Shown here one piece after another: positions 18,476 through 27,836 of a stretch of DNA of 64,000 nt. Source of the stretch: an uncultured Psychromonas sp. (lineage in GTDB: Bacteria; Pseudomonadota; Gammaproteobacteria; Enterobacterales; Psychromonadaceae). A program made the position numbers and the translations under genes. The stretch covers positions 1-64,000 of the forward strand of contig NZ_CANLFB010000016.1 in NCBI RefSeq assembly GCF_947489755.1. Reading direction: 5' to 3'. A model generated the notes under the pieces. It was not told the origin of the DNA. It saw nothing but the letters and a program-made list of their open reading frames with translations, and did not search any database. Numbering within the stretch: the first letter of the stretch is position 1; every line of letters starts with the position of its first letter.

Positions 18476-20383
18476 TTATGAACGTGTGATGATTTCTTGT
18501 TTTACATGGTCAATGAAATTATCAACCTGCATCTTACCAAGGTCATCACCCTTACGAGTTCTTACTGCTACTTCGTTTGCTTCGACCTCTTGGTCTCCGA
18601 TAACTAATAAGTAAGGAACACGCTTTAATGTATGCTCGCGGATTTTAAAGCCTATCTTCTCATTTCTCAAGTCCGAAATGGCTCTAACACCCGATTTTTT
18701 CAATTTATTTACTACTTCTGTAACAAAATCCGACTGTTTGTCAGTAATATTCATCACAACTACCTGTTGAGGTGATAACCATGTCGGATAAATACCCGCA
18801 TACTCTTCAGTTAAGATACCAATGAAACGCTCTAATGAGCCAAGAATAGCTCGGTGAATCATTACTGGAGTATGTCGTTCGTTATCTTCACCAACATAAG
18901 TCGCATCTAAACGACCCGGCATTGAAAAATCTAATTGTATTGTACCACATTGCCATGCACGACCTAAACAATCATACAAAGTAAATTCGATTTTAGGGCC
19001 ATAAAAGGCACCTTCGCCTGGTAAATATTCAAATTTAACGCCATTTTCATCTAATGCATGTGCTAAAGCCGCTTCAGACTTATCCCATGTTGCATCATCG
19101 CCAACACGTTTTTCCGGGCGAGTAGATAATTTAACGACAATATCTTCGAAGCCGAATGTTTTATAACATTCGAATACCATGTTAATACATGCTGATACTT
19201 CTTCAAGAATTTGCGCTTCTGTACAGAAGATATGTGCATCATCTTGTGTAAAACCACGTACACGCATTAAACCATGTAAAGAACCCGATGGTTCATTACG
19301 GTGACATGAACCAAATTCAGATAAACGTAATGGTAAGTCACGGTAAGATTTTAAACCTTGATTAAAGATTTGTACGTGACCAGGACAGTTCATTGGTTTG
19401 ATTGCATAGTCTCTGTTTTCACTACAAGTACAGAACATACCGTCTTTGTATTTATCCCAGTGACCCGATTTTTCCCATAATGAACGGTCTAAAATTTGTG
19501 GTGCTTTTACTTCTTGGTAACCAAAGGCAACCGTTTGCTCACGAATATAACTTTCTAGCTCACGGAAAATAGTCCAACCGTTTGGATGCCAGAACACCAT
19601 ACCCGGTGCTTCTTCTTGCATATGGTAAAGATCTAACTGTTTACCAATTTTACGGTGATCACGTTTAGCTGCTTCTTCAAGACGTTTTAGATAAGCATTT
19701 AACTGTTTTTTGTCAGCCCATGCTGTACCGTATATACGTTGTAGCATTTTGTTATCAGAATCAGCACGCCAATATGCGCCTGATACTTTCATTAATTTAA
19801 ACCATTGACTAAATTTCATCATCGGTACGTGTGGACCACGACACATATCGACATATTCTTCATGATGGTATAGACCAGGACGGTCTTCTTTATCAATACC
19901 TTCAAGAATTTCTAATTTATAAGGTTCATTGCGTTCTTTAAATACAGCAATAGCTTCATCAACGCTGACTTTCTTTTTAACAACTTGATAGTTAGTTTTA
20001 ACTAATTGTTGCATGCGTTTTTCAATTTTAGCTAACTCTTCATCATTAATGGTTACATCAAGATCAATATCATAGTAAAAACCATTATCAATGGTTGGTC
20101 CTATTGCCATTTTTGCTTCTGGGTACAATTGTTTAATTGCATGACCTAACAAATGAGCACAAGAGTGACGTAATATTTCTAGACCTTCATCATCTTTATT
20201 GGTGATAATTGAAACGTCTGCATCAGTTTCAATAGGGTCGCAAGCATCTACAAGTTGTCCGTTGACACGACCTGCGATACAAGCTTTCGCTAAACCAGGG
20301 CCGATATCTGCTGCGATATCCATAATTGAAGTAGTATTGTCAAATTGACGTTGATTTCCATCGGGAAGAGTAATAATTGGCAT
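18476..20383 (-). CDS. thrS: Threonyl-tRNA synthetase
   Basis: A 635-residue class II synthetase (E. coli 642). It has an N-terminal TGS domain (about 1-60), an editing domain with [16 protein letters not shown] (HxxxH), the catalytic core with [12 protein letters not shown] and its zinc Cys, motif 2 [20 protein letters not shown], and a C-terminal anticodon domain ending in [12 protein letters not shown]. It heads the thrS-infC-rpmI-rplT cluster. In E. coli thrS is autoregulated by a tRNA-like leader; I could not confirm one here. Confidence 0.98.
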   Translation of the reverse strand: MPIITLPDGNQRQFDNTTSIMDIAADIGPGLAKACIAGRVNGQLVDACDPIETDADVSIITNKDDEGLEILRHSCAHLLGHAIKQLYPEAKMAIGPTIDNGFYYDIDLDVTINDEELAKIEKRMQQLVKTNYQVVKKKVSVDEAIAVFKERNEPYKLEILEGIDKEDRPGLYHHEEYVDMCRGPHVPMMKFSQWFKLMKVSGAYWRADSDNKMLQRIYGTAWADKKQLNAYLKRLEEAAKRDHRKIGKQLDLYHMQEEAPGMVFWHPNGWTIFRELESYIREQTVAFGYQEVKAPQILDRSLWEKSGHWDKYKDGMFCTCSENRDYAIKPMNCPGHVQIFNQGLKSYRDLPLRLSEFGSCHRNEPSGSLHGLMRVRGFTQDDAHIFCTEAQILEEVSACINMVFECYKTFGFEDIVVKLSTRPEKRVGDDATWDKSEAALAHALDENGVKFEYLPGEGAFYGPKIEFTLYDCLGRAWQCGTIQLDFSMPGRLDATYVGEDNERHTPVMIHRAILGSLERFIGILTEEYAGIYPTWLSPQQVVVMNITDKQSDFVTEVVNKLKKSGVRAISDLRNEKIGFKIREHTLKRVPYLLVIGDQEVEANEVAVRTRKGDDLGKMQVDNFIDHVKQEIITRS

Positions 20384-20521
20384 GCTAATTCCTCACAGTG
20401 ATGCTTCCAACCAAAAAGCATTTGTATTAATTAAAAAGAGGAGCGCATTTTACTGTATTAAGGAGCACAATAAAACCCACTAAAGGTTAATTTATTGTTA
20501 CTCCTATTTATTTAGTGAGGT

Positions 20522-20794
20522 TTAACTATCTGATGACTCAACTTTATCGATACTTTCAGAGCTAAACACTTGCCCTTTAAATAGGTTTTGCAATACGTCT
20601 TTATTGCTTGCCACATACAGCCCTAACTCTTCAAGCTGCTGGTCATCTAGAGAAACAGGACTTTCACTTAAGAATAATGCAATTTGATCGGCGCTATCTA
20701 GCATCTTATCGTATGCATCGGCTTCTTTCTTACTGGTAAAGGTCATTTTCTCAACACCCTTTCTTTCTACAATGTATTTAATGATGACTGCCAC
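20522..20794 (-). CDS. yebG: DNA-damage-inducible protein YebG
   Basis: A 90-residue protein matching YebG (E. coli 96) through KYIVERKGVEKMTFTSKKEA and DAYDKMLDSAD, with an acidic tail. YebG is an SOS-induced protein of unknown biochemical function. A LexA half-site lies upstream. It is divergent from letA; in E. coli yebG also neighbours the yebS-yebT-yebU genes. Confidence 0.9.
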   Translation of the reverse strand: MAVIIKYIVERKGVEKMTFTSKKEADAYDKMLDSADQIALFLSESPVSLDDQQLEELGLYVASNKDVLQNLFKGQVFSSESIDKVESSDS

Positions 20795-20822
20795 GGTGGC
20801 CTCTTTTTAATTTCAAATTAAA

Positions 20823-20841
20823 CATGGTTTTACATACAGTA
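20823..20841 (-). promoter_or_regulatory. Possible degenerate LexA box of yebG
   Basis: The minus strand reads TACTGTATGTAAAACCATG. The left half TACTGTAT fits the LexA consensus perfectly and the right half (CCAT against ACAG) does not. It lies about 30 bp upstream of yebG, which is LexA-controlled in E. coli. Confidence 0.35.
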
Positions 20842-20926
20842 CTACTGCTTTTGTAATAATGCAACTTTTGTCATATTATAATTAGTTTGCTATCTTATAG
20901 CATTGTCAAAATACTGATAAGTAAGA

Positions 20927-21520
20927 ATGAAAACGATAATTTGTAGCCATTGTGACATGGTCTCACAACAACCTATTATACAGCCAGGCTACGTTGCAAA
21001 ATGTGCTCGTTGTAATCATGTATTTTGCAAAGCGACAACAAGTAAGCCCAATAAGGTCTTTGCTCTAGCGCTCGCTGCACTATTAGTTTGTATTCCTGCT
21101 TTTTCATTCCCACTTGTTTCAGTGCACTTATTAGGTATTACAGAACAAACCAACCTATTACAAGGTGCTATAATGATGATTGACATAGCCCCTGTTGTCT
21201 CTTTTGTCGTCTTGTTTTGTGCGGTCGTTGCTCCTACGTTATTAACAGTTTGTATCTTATTTAGCAGCGGATGTATGATGTTTAAAAAGCGCCCTTCGCT
21301 GCTTAACTATGCGCTTAAATTAACCAGCATTCTCATTCATTGGTCTATGTTGGAAGTTTATTTAGTAAGTTTTATGGTAGCCGTTTTTAAATTAACAAGT
21401 TATACAGAGCTTTATTTTAATAGTGGTTTGTACTTTCTAGTTGGTTTTTTAATATTAAATATGAGTATGATCAGCGAATATGATAATGCTCAACATTGGA
21501 AATATTTACTCAATGAATAA
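20927..21520 (+). CDS. LetA/PqiA-family membrane protein, N-terminal half
   Basis: A 197-residue protein corresponding to the first half of LetA (YebS, 427 residues in E. coli). It opens with a CxxC-x17-CxxC zinc ribbon (Cys6, Cys9, Cys27, Cys30), followed by four predicted membrane helices between about 48 and 190. LetA is the inner-membrane partner of the MCE tunnel protein LetB in lipid transport between the membranes. The gene overlaps the second half by 8 bp, so two polypeptides replace the single LetA. It is not a recent frameshift because each half has its own start and zinc ribbon. Confidence 0.85.
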   Translation: MKTIICSHCDMVSQQPIIQPGYVAKCARCNHVFCKATTSKPNKVFALALAALLVCIPAFSFPLVSVHLLGITEQTNLLQGAIMMIDIAPVVSFVVLFCAVVAPTLLTVCILFSSGCMMFKKRPSLLNYALKLTSILIHWSMLEVYLVSFMVAVFKLTSYTELYFNSGLYFLVGFLILNMSMISEYDNAQHWKYLLNE

Positions 21521-22145
21521 ACCCTTGATAACTGGGATGAGTGCGTTACAACAAGATAGGCAATTATGCCGAGTTTGTGAAAAGCATTCTTCTATTAGTG
21601 AAAATGAAGAATGTTGTCCTTATTGTGGTAGTCCTATTTCACCTCGCATTGAAAATAGCCAACAAAAAACATGGGCATTATTGTTTACAGCGTTTATTTT
21701 TATCTTTCCAGCTAACCTTTACCCTATTACTTATTTACTAAAAAATGGGACACGTTACCCTGATACTATTTTTTCAGGTATTGTAAGCTTATTATCAAGT
21801 GGTATGTCTGGTATAGCATTTATTGTTTTTATAGCGTCTATAGTAGTACCTATATTAAAGATTGTTGTATTAGCTTTTATTTCACTTGCCGTCCACTTTA
21901 AATGGCAATTTAACCCTAAAAAACAACTTATTGCTTTTACGTTAGTCGACTGGATTGGTCGTTGGTCAGTATTAGACCTATTTGTTATATCAATAATGGT
22001 CGCGGTGTTTGATAAAGGAAACTTCTTATCCGTTTACCCAGGGATCGCAGCAACTTCCTTCACAGTGGTTGTCATTACTACATTATTCGCAGCACAGAGT
22101 TTCGATACTCGTCTAATATGGGACGCAAATACCGATGCAAGATAA
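21513..22145 (+). CDS. LetA/PqiA-family membrane protein, C-terminal half
   Basis: A 210-residue protein starting MNKPLITGMSALQQDRQ at 21513, where the ATG overlaps the stop region of the previous gene. It has a second CxxC...CxxC ribbon (CRVC ... CPYC), four membrane helices, and the PqiA signature segments FPANLYPITYL and VDWIGRWSVLDLFVISIMVAVF. Together with the preceding gene it makes up a complete LetA. The end overlaps letB by 11 bp, so translation is coupled. Confidence 0.87.
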   Translation: MNKPLITGMSALQQDRQLCRVCEKHSSISENEECCPYCGSPISPRIENSQQKTWALLFTAFIFIFPANLYPITYLLKNGTRYPDTIFSGIVSLLSSGMSGIAFIVFIASIVVPILKIVVLAFISLAVHFKWQFNPKKQLIAFTLVDWIGRWSVLDLFVISIMVAVFDKGNFLSVYPGIAATSFTVVVITTLFAAQSFDTRLIWDANTDAR

Positions 22146-24804
22146 CCCTTCTACAACACCGGTTGTAACTAAATCAAAATATATTTCACCTGTATGGTTT
22201 CTACCTTTTATAGCTACATTATTAGCGCTTTGGATTCTATTTCAAAATATCACTCATAAAAATATGCAGGTTAATATCCACTTTACCAATGCGGGTAGTA
22301 TTATCGTCGATAAAACTAAAGTGCGCTATAAAGGTGTGATTGTGGGGACCGTAAAGAAGATAGAATTAGATGAAGTCGATGGTGTTAATGTCATTGCAGA
22401 AATTGAGTCACATGCCACTTTTTTATTAAAAGAGAAAAGTAAATTTTGGTTAGTTTCGCCTAAAGCTTCTTTAACGTCTATTACTGGCTTGGACACTTTA
22501 TTTTCAGGTAGTTATATTAATTTATTACCTGGTGAAGGTGAAGAAGCAACTGACTTTGTTGCCACTAGAGAGCAACCGATTACCATTCCAGATAATGCCT
22601 TATTAATTAACTTAAAAAGTAATAATGCTGCTTCAATTAATATTGGCACTCCGATCTTCTTTAAAAAAATACAAGTGGGTGAAATTGCACGAGTACGCCT
22701 TGATAAAACCGGTCAATCTGTCAACATCCAAGCGTTTATTGAAAGTAAATACAGCCACCTAGTTAAGCAAAAAAGTAAATTTTGGAACATTAGTGGTTTG
22801 AATGCCAACATATCACGCACGGGTATTGATTTTAAACTTGAAAGCCTTACGACCTTAATTGCGGGCGGGATTACTTTTAGTAGCCCAGACTCTTCCCCTC
22901 CTCCCTCAGAAAAGCAACAGTATCAACTATTTGACGATATTGGTGCCAGTGAAGAAGGGTTAAGTATTACTCTTAAGTTAGCGAATACCAATAATTTACC
23001 AGAGCAAGCAGGCATTCTATTTAAAGGCCATGGTATTGGTAGAATTGATTCTATTAACTACGATTCAGAAAGTCAGTTATTTATTGCAAAAGCAACCATT
23101 AACCCTGAATTCAGTGATTTAATTACCGAGAGCGCACGATTTTGGGTTGAAAAAACCTCTGTTTCTTTTTCTAAAATTGAAAACTTAAGTAATCTTATCA
23201 CGGGTGATTACATTAACTTTTCACACGGAGCAAACTATCAAGCAGAATCATTACAGACTGAGTTTGTAATAAAGACAGAACAATCTTTTTTAAGTGACAA
23301 TAGTTTATCAGTCGAGTTAATTGCAGATAATGCGAATGGATTAACTGATGGAGCTCCAATCACCTACAAAGGCCTTCATATAGGTAAGGTCAGTGCAATA
23401 ACATTAACTGATGATAGCAATAATATTAAAGCCACTTTAAATATAGATGAAAAATTTAGTTACCTCGTTAATAAAAACAGTAAATTTCATTTATTAAGCG
23501 GTGTTAACTTTAAAGCTACTTTAAAAGGCGTCGAAGTCAATAGCAAACCATTGCAGAATATTATCCAAGGGGGTATTGCGCTTTATAATGAATCGGCAAT
23601 AACAAAGAAAAGTGTTCAAACACTTTATAACAATAAACGCCCTTTCTATTTATACGCGTCTAAAGAGATGGCAAAACTAGGTAAAAATGCTTTTGCTGAG
23701 CCATTACAGTTAAAGCTGTTAAGTAAAAACTTACCTTCCGTTAGTATCGGCTCTCCAGTGTATTACCATAAACTACAGGTGGGTGAAGTCAGTGATTTAC
23801 GCCTACATAACTCAAGTTTAATGCAAACGAGCATTAACATTAATGCTAAATTTAAACATTTAATTAGCAAACAAACTGTTTTTTGGAATGTCAGTGGTTT
23901 TGAAATTGATGCAGGCCTTTCTGGTATAAAAGTAAATGCACAATCATTACTTGCACTTGCAACAGGCGGTATTGCTTTAGAGTTTTCACCATCAACAACG
24001 ACTAACATCACCAGCGAAGGCCAATATCGTTTATTTGATAATTACCAACAAGCAACACAACCACCGAAGCAAATTACCCTAATGTATGATGATGCGTCTG
24101 ACTTAAAAGTCGGTAATAAAGTAAAACTAAAAGGATTAGAAGTCGGTGAAGTAAGCCAATTAACCCTTAACCAGAATAATAAAGTCATGGTGACATTAGA
24201 TATTGACCCAGAGTATTTTGACAAAGTAGCCAAAAAAGGTAGCCGCTTTTGGGTGGTAAGAAGTGACATATCATTGTCTGGTGCTAAAAATTTATCAACC
24301 TTGATCAGTGGCGTATTTATTAATATTCAAGCTGGTGATGGCGATAAGAACATTGAGTTTAAAGGCGAACATAATGCACCAATACTCGCACCACATAAAA
24401 CGGGTTTACCTATTATATTAGCTGCAAATAATGCAGGGTCTACTGGTATTACTAGCCCTGTTTATCATCGCCAAATACAAATTGGTGAAGTCACTGAAAA
24501 GCGCTTAAATAATGATGCTTCAGGTGTTGAAATAGTGATTAACATTTACCCTGAATATACTCATTTAATTCGTGCTAATAGTATCTTTTGGCCAGCTTCT
24601 GGCTTTAACTTAGATATAGGGATAACAGGTGCATCGCTAAAATCGACTTCTCTTACCTCTTTAGTCAAAGGAGGGATTAATATGAGCACGCCAGATGATG
24701 AAGCTTTACAACCTCCGAGCCAGGCTTTTTCAACGTTTAAATTAAAATCAGAATTTGACGAAGATTGGTTACAATGGAAGCTGAAAATTCCTAAAAGTAA
24801 TTAA
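22135..24804 (+). CDS. letB: Seven-MCE-domain lipid tunnel protein LetB
   Basis: An 889-residue protein (E. coli LetB/YebT about 877) with one N-terminal membrane helix (about residues 19-37) and seven MCE repeats, each marked by a YKG/KK-x-x-VG-E/x-V core: VRYKGVIVGTV, FFKKIQVGEI, LFKGHGIGRI, TYKGLHIGKV, YYHKLQVGEV, KLKGLEVGEV and VYHRQIQIGEV. LetB hexamers stack MCE rings into a hydrophobic tunnel across the periplasm (known for E. coli). It forms one operon with the two letA halves and is followed by a terminator just before rsmF. Confidence 0.95.
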   Translation: MQDNPSTTPVVTKSKYISPVWFLPFIATLLALWILFQNITHKNMQVNIHFTNAGSIIVDKTKVRYKGVIVGTVKKIELDEVDGVNVIAEIESHATFLLKEKSKFWLVSPKASLTSITGLDTLFSGSYINLLPGEGEEATDFVATREQPITIPDNALLINLKSNNAASINIGTPIFFKKIQVGEIARVRLDKTGQSVNIQAFIESKYSHLVKQKSKFWNISGLNANISRTGIDFKLESLTTLIAGGITFSSPDSSPPPSEKQQYQLFDDIGASEEGLSITLKLANTNNLPEQAGILFKGHGIGRIDSINYDSESQLFIAKATINPEFSDLITESARFWVEKTSVSFSKIENLSNLITGDYINFSHGANYQAESLQTEFVIKTEQSFLSDNSLSVELIADNANGLTDGAPITYKGLHIGKVSAITLTDDSNNIKATLNIDEKFSYLVNKNSKFHLLSGVNFKATLKGVEVNSKPLQNIIQGGIALYNESAITKKSVQTLYNNKRPFYLYASKEMAKLGKNAFAEPLQLKLLSKNLPSVSIGSPVYYHKLQVGEVSDLRLHNSSLMQTSININAKFKHLISKQTVFWNVSGFEIDAGLSGIKVNAQSLLALATGGIALEFSPSTTTNITSEGQYRLFDNYQQATQPPKQITLMYDDASDLKVGNKVKLKGLEVGEVSQLTLNQNNKVMVTLDIDPEYFDKVAKKGSRFWVVRSDISLSGAKNLSTLISGVFINIQAGDGDKNIEFKGEHNAPILAPHKTGLPIILAANNAGSTGITSPVYHRQIQIGEVTEKRLNNDASGVEIVINIYPEYTHLIRANSIFWPASGFNLDIGITGASLKSTSLTSLVKGGINMSTPDDEALQPPSQAFSTFKLKSEFDEDWLQWKLKIPKSN

Positions 24805-24821
24805 TTTCACTTTATGATATC

Positions 24822-24849
24822 TTGCGCGCACTTTCTAGTGCGCGTTTTT
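24822..24849 (+). terminator. Terminator/attenuator between letB and rsmF
   Basis: CGCGCAC (24825-24831) and GTGCGCG (24838-24844) form a 7-bp GC stem with a T5 run after it. The T-run ends only two bases before the rsmF ribosome-binding site, so rsmF is either expressed by read-through or from an internal promoter in letB. Confidence 0.8.
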
Positions 24850-24861
24850 GTAAGGATCCAA

Positions 24862-26316
24862 ATGGATAGCAACACTTTTATACCTCAAGCATTTATAGAT
24901 AAAATGTCGACCATTTTACCTGATAATTTAAATATCGATGAACTGGTTGCCGCTTGTCGACGTCCATTACGTCGTGCTATTCGTGTTAATACACTAAAAA
25001 TTAACATTGAAGATTTCCATGTTATCGCTAATAGAAAAAACTGGCAACTAACGCCTGTTCCTTGGTGTAAAGAAGGTTTTTGGATTGAAATAGACAATGC
25101 AACAGAAAATGAAACCTCACCTTTAGGCAACAGTGCTGAACATTTAGCAGGGCTATTTTATATTCAAGAAGCCAGTTCAATGATGCCAGTATCTGCGCTA
25201 CTACACCATTTCCAAGAAACAGATAATGCAACACTGTTAGATGCAGCTGCAGCGCCTGGTTCAAAAACAACGCAACTCGCAGCCGCTATTAATAACCAAG
25301 GTTTAATCATTGCGAATGAATATTCCTCTAGCAGAATTAAGATGTTGCATGCAAATATTCAACGCTGTGGCATTAAAAATGTTGCCCTCTCGCATTTTGA
25401 TGCAGCGGTATTTGGACAATGGTTACCCAATACCTTTGATGCCATTTTACTAGATGCACCCTGCTCTGGTGAAGGCACGGTACGTAAAGATAAACAGGCG
25501 ATGAAGAACTGGGATCAAGCAGCAATAGAATCGATATCAACGATACAAAAAACATTGATAGAAAGTGCATTTAAAGCACTTAAAACTGGTGGGGTAATGG
25601 TTTACTCGACCTGTACGCTAAGCTTAGAAGAAAACCAAGAGGTTTGTTTGCATCTGAAAAAAACTTACCCTGATAGTGTTGAATTTCTTTCTTTAAATGA
25701 TTTATTTAAAGATGCAGATAAAACCTTAACAGCTGAAGGATTTTTACATATTTGGCCACAGGTTTATGACACGGAAGGTTTTTTTGTTGCAGCCATTAAA
25801 AAGACAGATGAAATCGAGAGTGAACAAGCACAAAAGCGCTTAAGGAAATTTCCTTTTGAGCCAACAAAAGAAGTAGCAAAAAATAGCTTATACCAATACT
25901 TTGATGAACAGTTTTCAATAACAGCATTAACAGGTGTCCTCTATCAAAGAGATGATGAGTTTTGGTTATTCCCAGAAAATATTGTTCCTTTAATTGATGA
26001 ACTACGCTTTTCTAGATTAGGTATTAAAATAGCCGAAAAATTCGGTAAAGGCCGTAAGTCAGGCTTTAAGTGTACTCACGAATTTGCCACTTGTTTTGGC
26101 CAACAAAGCCCACTAGCAATAGAATTACTAGCACACCAAGCAATAGAGTATTATCAAGGGCGAGATATTCATGACATTGATACTAATAATTCAAAAGGTG
26201 AAGTGATGTTAAGTTATCGAGGGCATGTAATTGGTTTAGGGAAATCGTTAGATAACAGAGTGAAAAACAGCTTGCCGAGAGATTTAATTATTGATAAAAA
26301 TTTATTTGTTGAGTAG
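24862..26316 (+). CDS. rsmF: 16S rRNA m5C1407 methyltransferase RsmF
   Basis: A 484-residue RNA m5C methyltransferase (YebU in E. coli, 479). SAM motif I is DAAAAPGSKTTQLAA, motif IV DAPCSGEGTVRKD carries the product-release Cys, and motif VI VYSTCTLSLEENQEV carries the nucleophilic Cys. A C-terminal PUA-like extension ends at the stop. The start is set at 24862 (MDSNTFIPQ) after AAGGA. An upstream in-frame extension to 24814 would run through the terminator stem and is rejected. It lies next to letAB as in E. coli. Confidence 0.95.
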   Translation: MDSNTFIPQAFIDKMSTILPDNLNIDELVAACRRPLRRAIRVNTLKINIEDFHVIANRKNWQLTPVPWCKEGFWIEIDNATENETSPLGNSAEHLAGLFYIQEASSMMPVSALLHHFQETDNATLLDAAAAPGSKTTQLAAAINNQGLIIANEYSSSRIKMLHANIQRCGIKNVALSHFDAAVFGQWLPNTFDAILLDAPCSGEGTVRKDKQAMKNWDQAAIESISTIQKTLIESAFKALKTGGVMVYSTCTLSLEENQEVCLHLKKTYPDSVEFLSLNDLFKDADKTLTAEGFLHIWPQVYDTEGFFVAAIKKTDEIESEQAQKRLRKFPFEPTKEVAKNSLYQYFDEQFSITALTGVLYQRDDEFWLFPENIVPLIDELRFSRLGIKIAEKFGKGRKSGFKCTHEFATCFGQQSPLAIELLAHQAIEYYQGRDIHDIDTNNSKGEVMLSYRGHVIGLGKSLDNRVKNSLPRDLIIDKNLFVE

Positions 26317-26324
26317 CCATTAGC

Positions 26325-26359
26325 ATCATGAGTTTTGTTAAATAAACAAAACTCATGAT
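26325..26359. terminator. 15-bp hairpin between convergent rsmF and sugar transferase genes
   Basis: ATCATGAGTTTTGTT and AACAAAACTCATGAT form a perfect 15-bp stem with a five-base loop. The T/A runs inside the stem and the convergent genes suggest bidirectional termination. Confidence 0.7.
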
Positions 26360-26370
26360 ATTAACTATTA

Positions 26371-27771
26371 TCAATAAGCGTTCTTATGGATAAATCCTTT
26401 AAATACCGTTAATACTAGTATTTTTATATCAAAACTAATTGACCAGTTTCTAATATACTCCAAATCAAACTCAACACGTTTTTCCATTTTTTCTAAGGTA
26501 TCTGTTTCACCGCGCCAACCATTAATTTGAGCCCAACCAGTGATACCTGGTTTAACCTTATGGCGTAACATGTAAAAATCCACCAGCTTTCTATATTGTT
26601 CGTTATGTGCCACTGCATGAGGGCGAGGCCCTACTAATGACATACTGCCAGACAATACGTTAATTAATTGCGGCAACTCATCCAATGATGTTTTTCTTAA
26701 AAAAGCACCAAGTTTAGTGATACGGCTATCGCCTTGTACCGCTTGTTGTATAACATCACCATCATCCATTGAGCTCATAGAACGAAACTTCCACACTTTT
26801 ATCGCTCTGCCATCTAACCCATATCGTAGTTGTTTAAATAATACAGGCCCTGTTGAGTCTAATTTAATCAGCAGTGCAATTACCAACATAGGTAAAGCAA
26901 TAATAGATAAAATTAATGATGCCCCAAGTACATCTTCAAGACGTTTTAGCAACCTTGAAGGGCCTGTCATAGGGGATTCATAAACACTTATAGTTTGTAT
27001 CGAACCAACATGAGATAAACGCGCGTTGAGTAAATTAAACGTGAAGAAATCAGGCACGAGAAATACATCAATTGTTGTATCGCCTAATGATCTTAATACG
27101 CCTTCAATACGTTTTTGAGCAGCGAGTGGCAATGCAATATAAATAACATCAATATCACCCGCTTTAGCCAGTTCAATACCTTTATTAATGCCACCTAATA
27201 CTTGTTCAGTATATTTACTTTCTGTTCGTGTATCTGCTCGATCATCATAGAAACCTGCTAAGGTATAACCTGTTTCAGGTTTGTTCACAAATTGATCTGC
27301 GAGTAATTCACCTGATGACGTTAATCCGAATATAGCGACTCTTTTGGTATAGTAGCCAGCACGACGACGTTTAAATAAAAACACATAAAACAATAGACGC
27401 CAGCCCGCTAATGCGAAGCAATTAAAAAGCATCCAATAGCCAATCACTAAACGAGAAATATCAAGACTTGTTTTACTGAAAAATAAGAATATAACGACAC
27501 TAAATATGCCAGCAACCCAACATAAAAAAGTATAACTCGCGACACGTGAGAATTCGCCGAGACGCCATGATCGGTAAAGATTATGACTGTCAGCAGCAAA
27601 AACAAATCCAATCGAAGCAATCAAACCGACAACAAGATAAAGATTTGTTACTGTTTCATGTTGGAAAGAAAGAATAAAGAATAAACTTACTTGTATAACG
27701 ACAAAATCAATACAGCGGCACAACGCCGAATAAGCATTTTCACTATCTTTAACATAGTGTTGTTCTGACAT
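26371..27771 (-). CDS. Undecaprenyl-phosphate sugar phosphotransferase, WcaJ/WbaP type
   Basis: A 466-residue polyisoprenyl-phosphate hexose-1-phosphate transferase (E. coli WcaJ 464). It has four N-terminal membrane helices (about 20-125), a nucleotide-fold soluble region (about 140-260, with KRVAIFGLTSSGELLA), a membrane re-entrant helix near 290-310, and the C-terminal catalytic domain with KVWKFRSM, LRKTSLDELPQLINV, SLVGPRPH and KPGITGWAQINGWRG. It loads the first sugar phosphate, commonly glucose- or galactose-1-phosphate, onto the lipid carrier for exopolysaccharide. It lies 65 bp after wecC, so it is likely co-transcribed with wecB-wecC. Confidence 0.9.
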   Translation of the reverse strand: MSEQHYVKDSENAYSALCRCIDFVVIQVSLFFILSFQHETVTNLYLVVGLIASIGFVFAADSHNLYRSWRLGEFSRVASYTFLCWVAGIFSVVIFLFFSKTSLDISRLVIGYWMLFNCFALAGWRLLFYVFLFKRRRAGYYTKRVAIFGLTSSGELLADQFVNKPETGYTLAGFYDDRADTRTESKYTEQVLGGINKGIELAKAGDIDVIYIALPLAAQKRIEGVLRSLGDTTIDVFLVPDFFTFNLLNARLSHVGSIQTISVYESPMTGPSRLLKRLEDVLGASLILSIIALPMLVIALLIKLDSTGPVLFKQLRYGLDGRAIKVWKFRSMSSMDDGDVIQQAVQGDSRITKLGAFLRKTSLDELPQLINVLSGSMSLVGPRPHAVAHNEQYRKLVDFYMLRHKVKPGITGWAQINGWRGETDTLEKMEKRVEFDLEYIRNWSISFDIKILVLTVFKGFIHKNAY

Positions 27772-27836
27772 TTAAATCCCTTTAAAAATTCAACAATTAA
27801 GTAAGCCATCCATCATCATTAATTAGCTTACTTAAA

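Noticed and set aside
24814-24861. Upstream start for RsmF
   Set aside because: It would translate through the letB terminator stem and lacks an SD.
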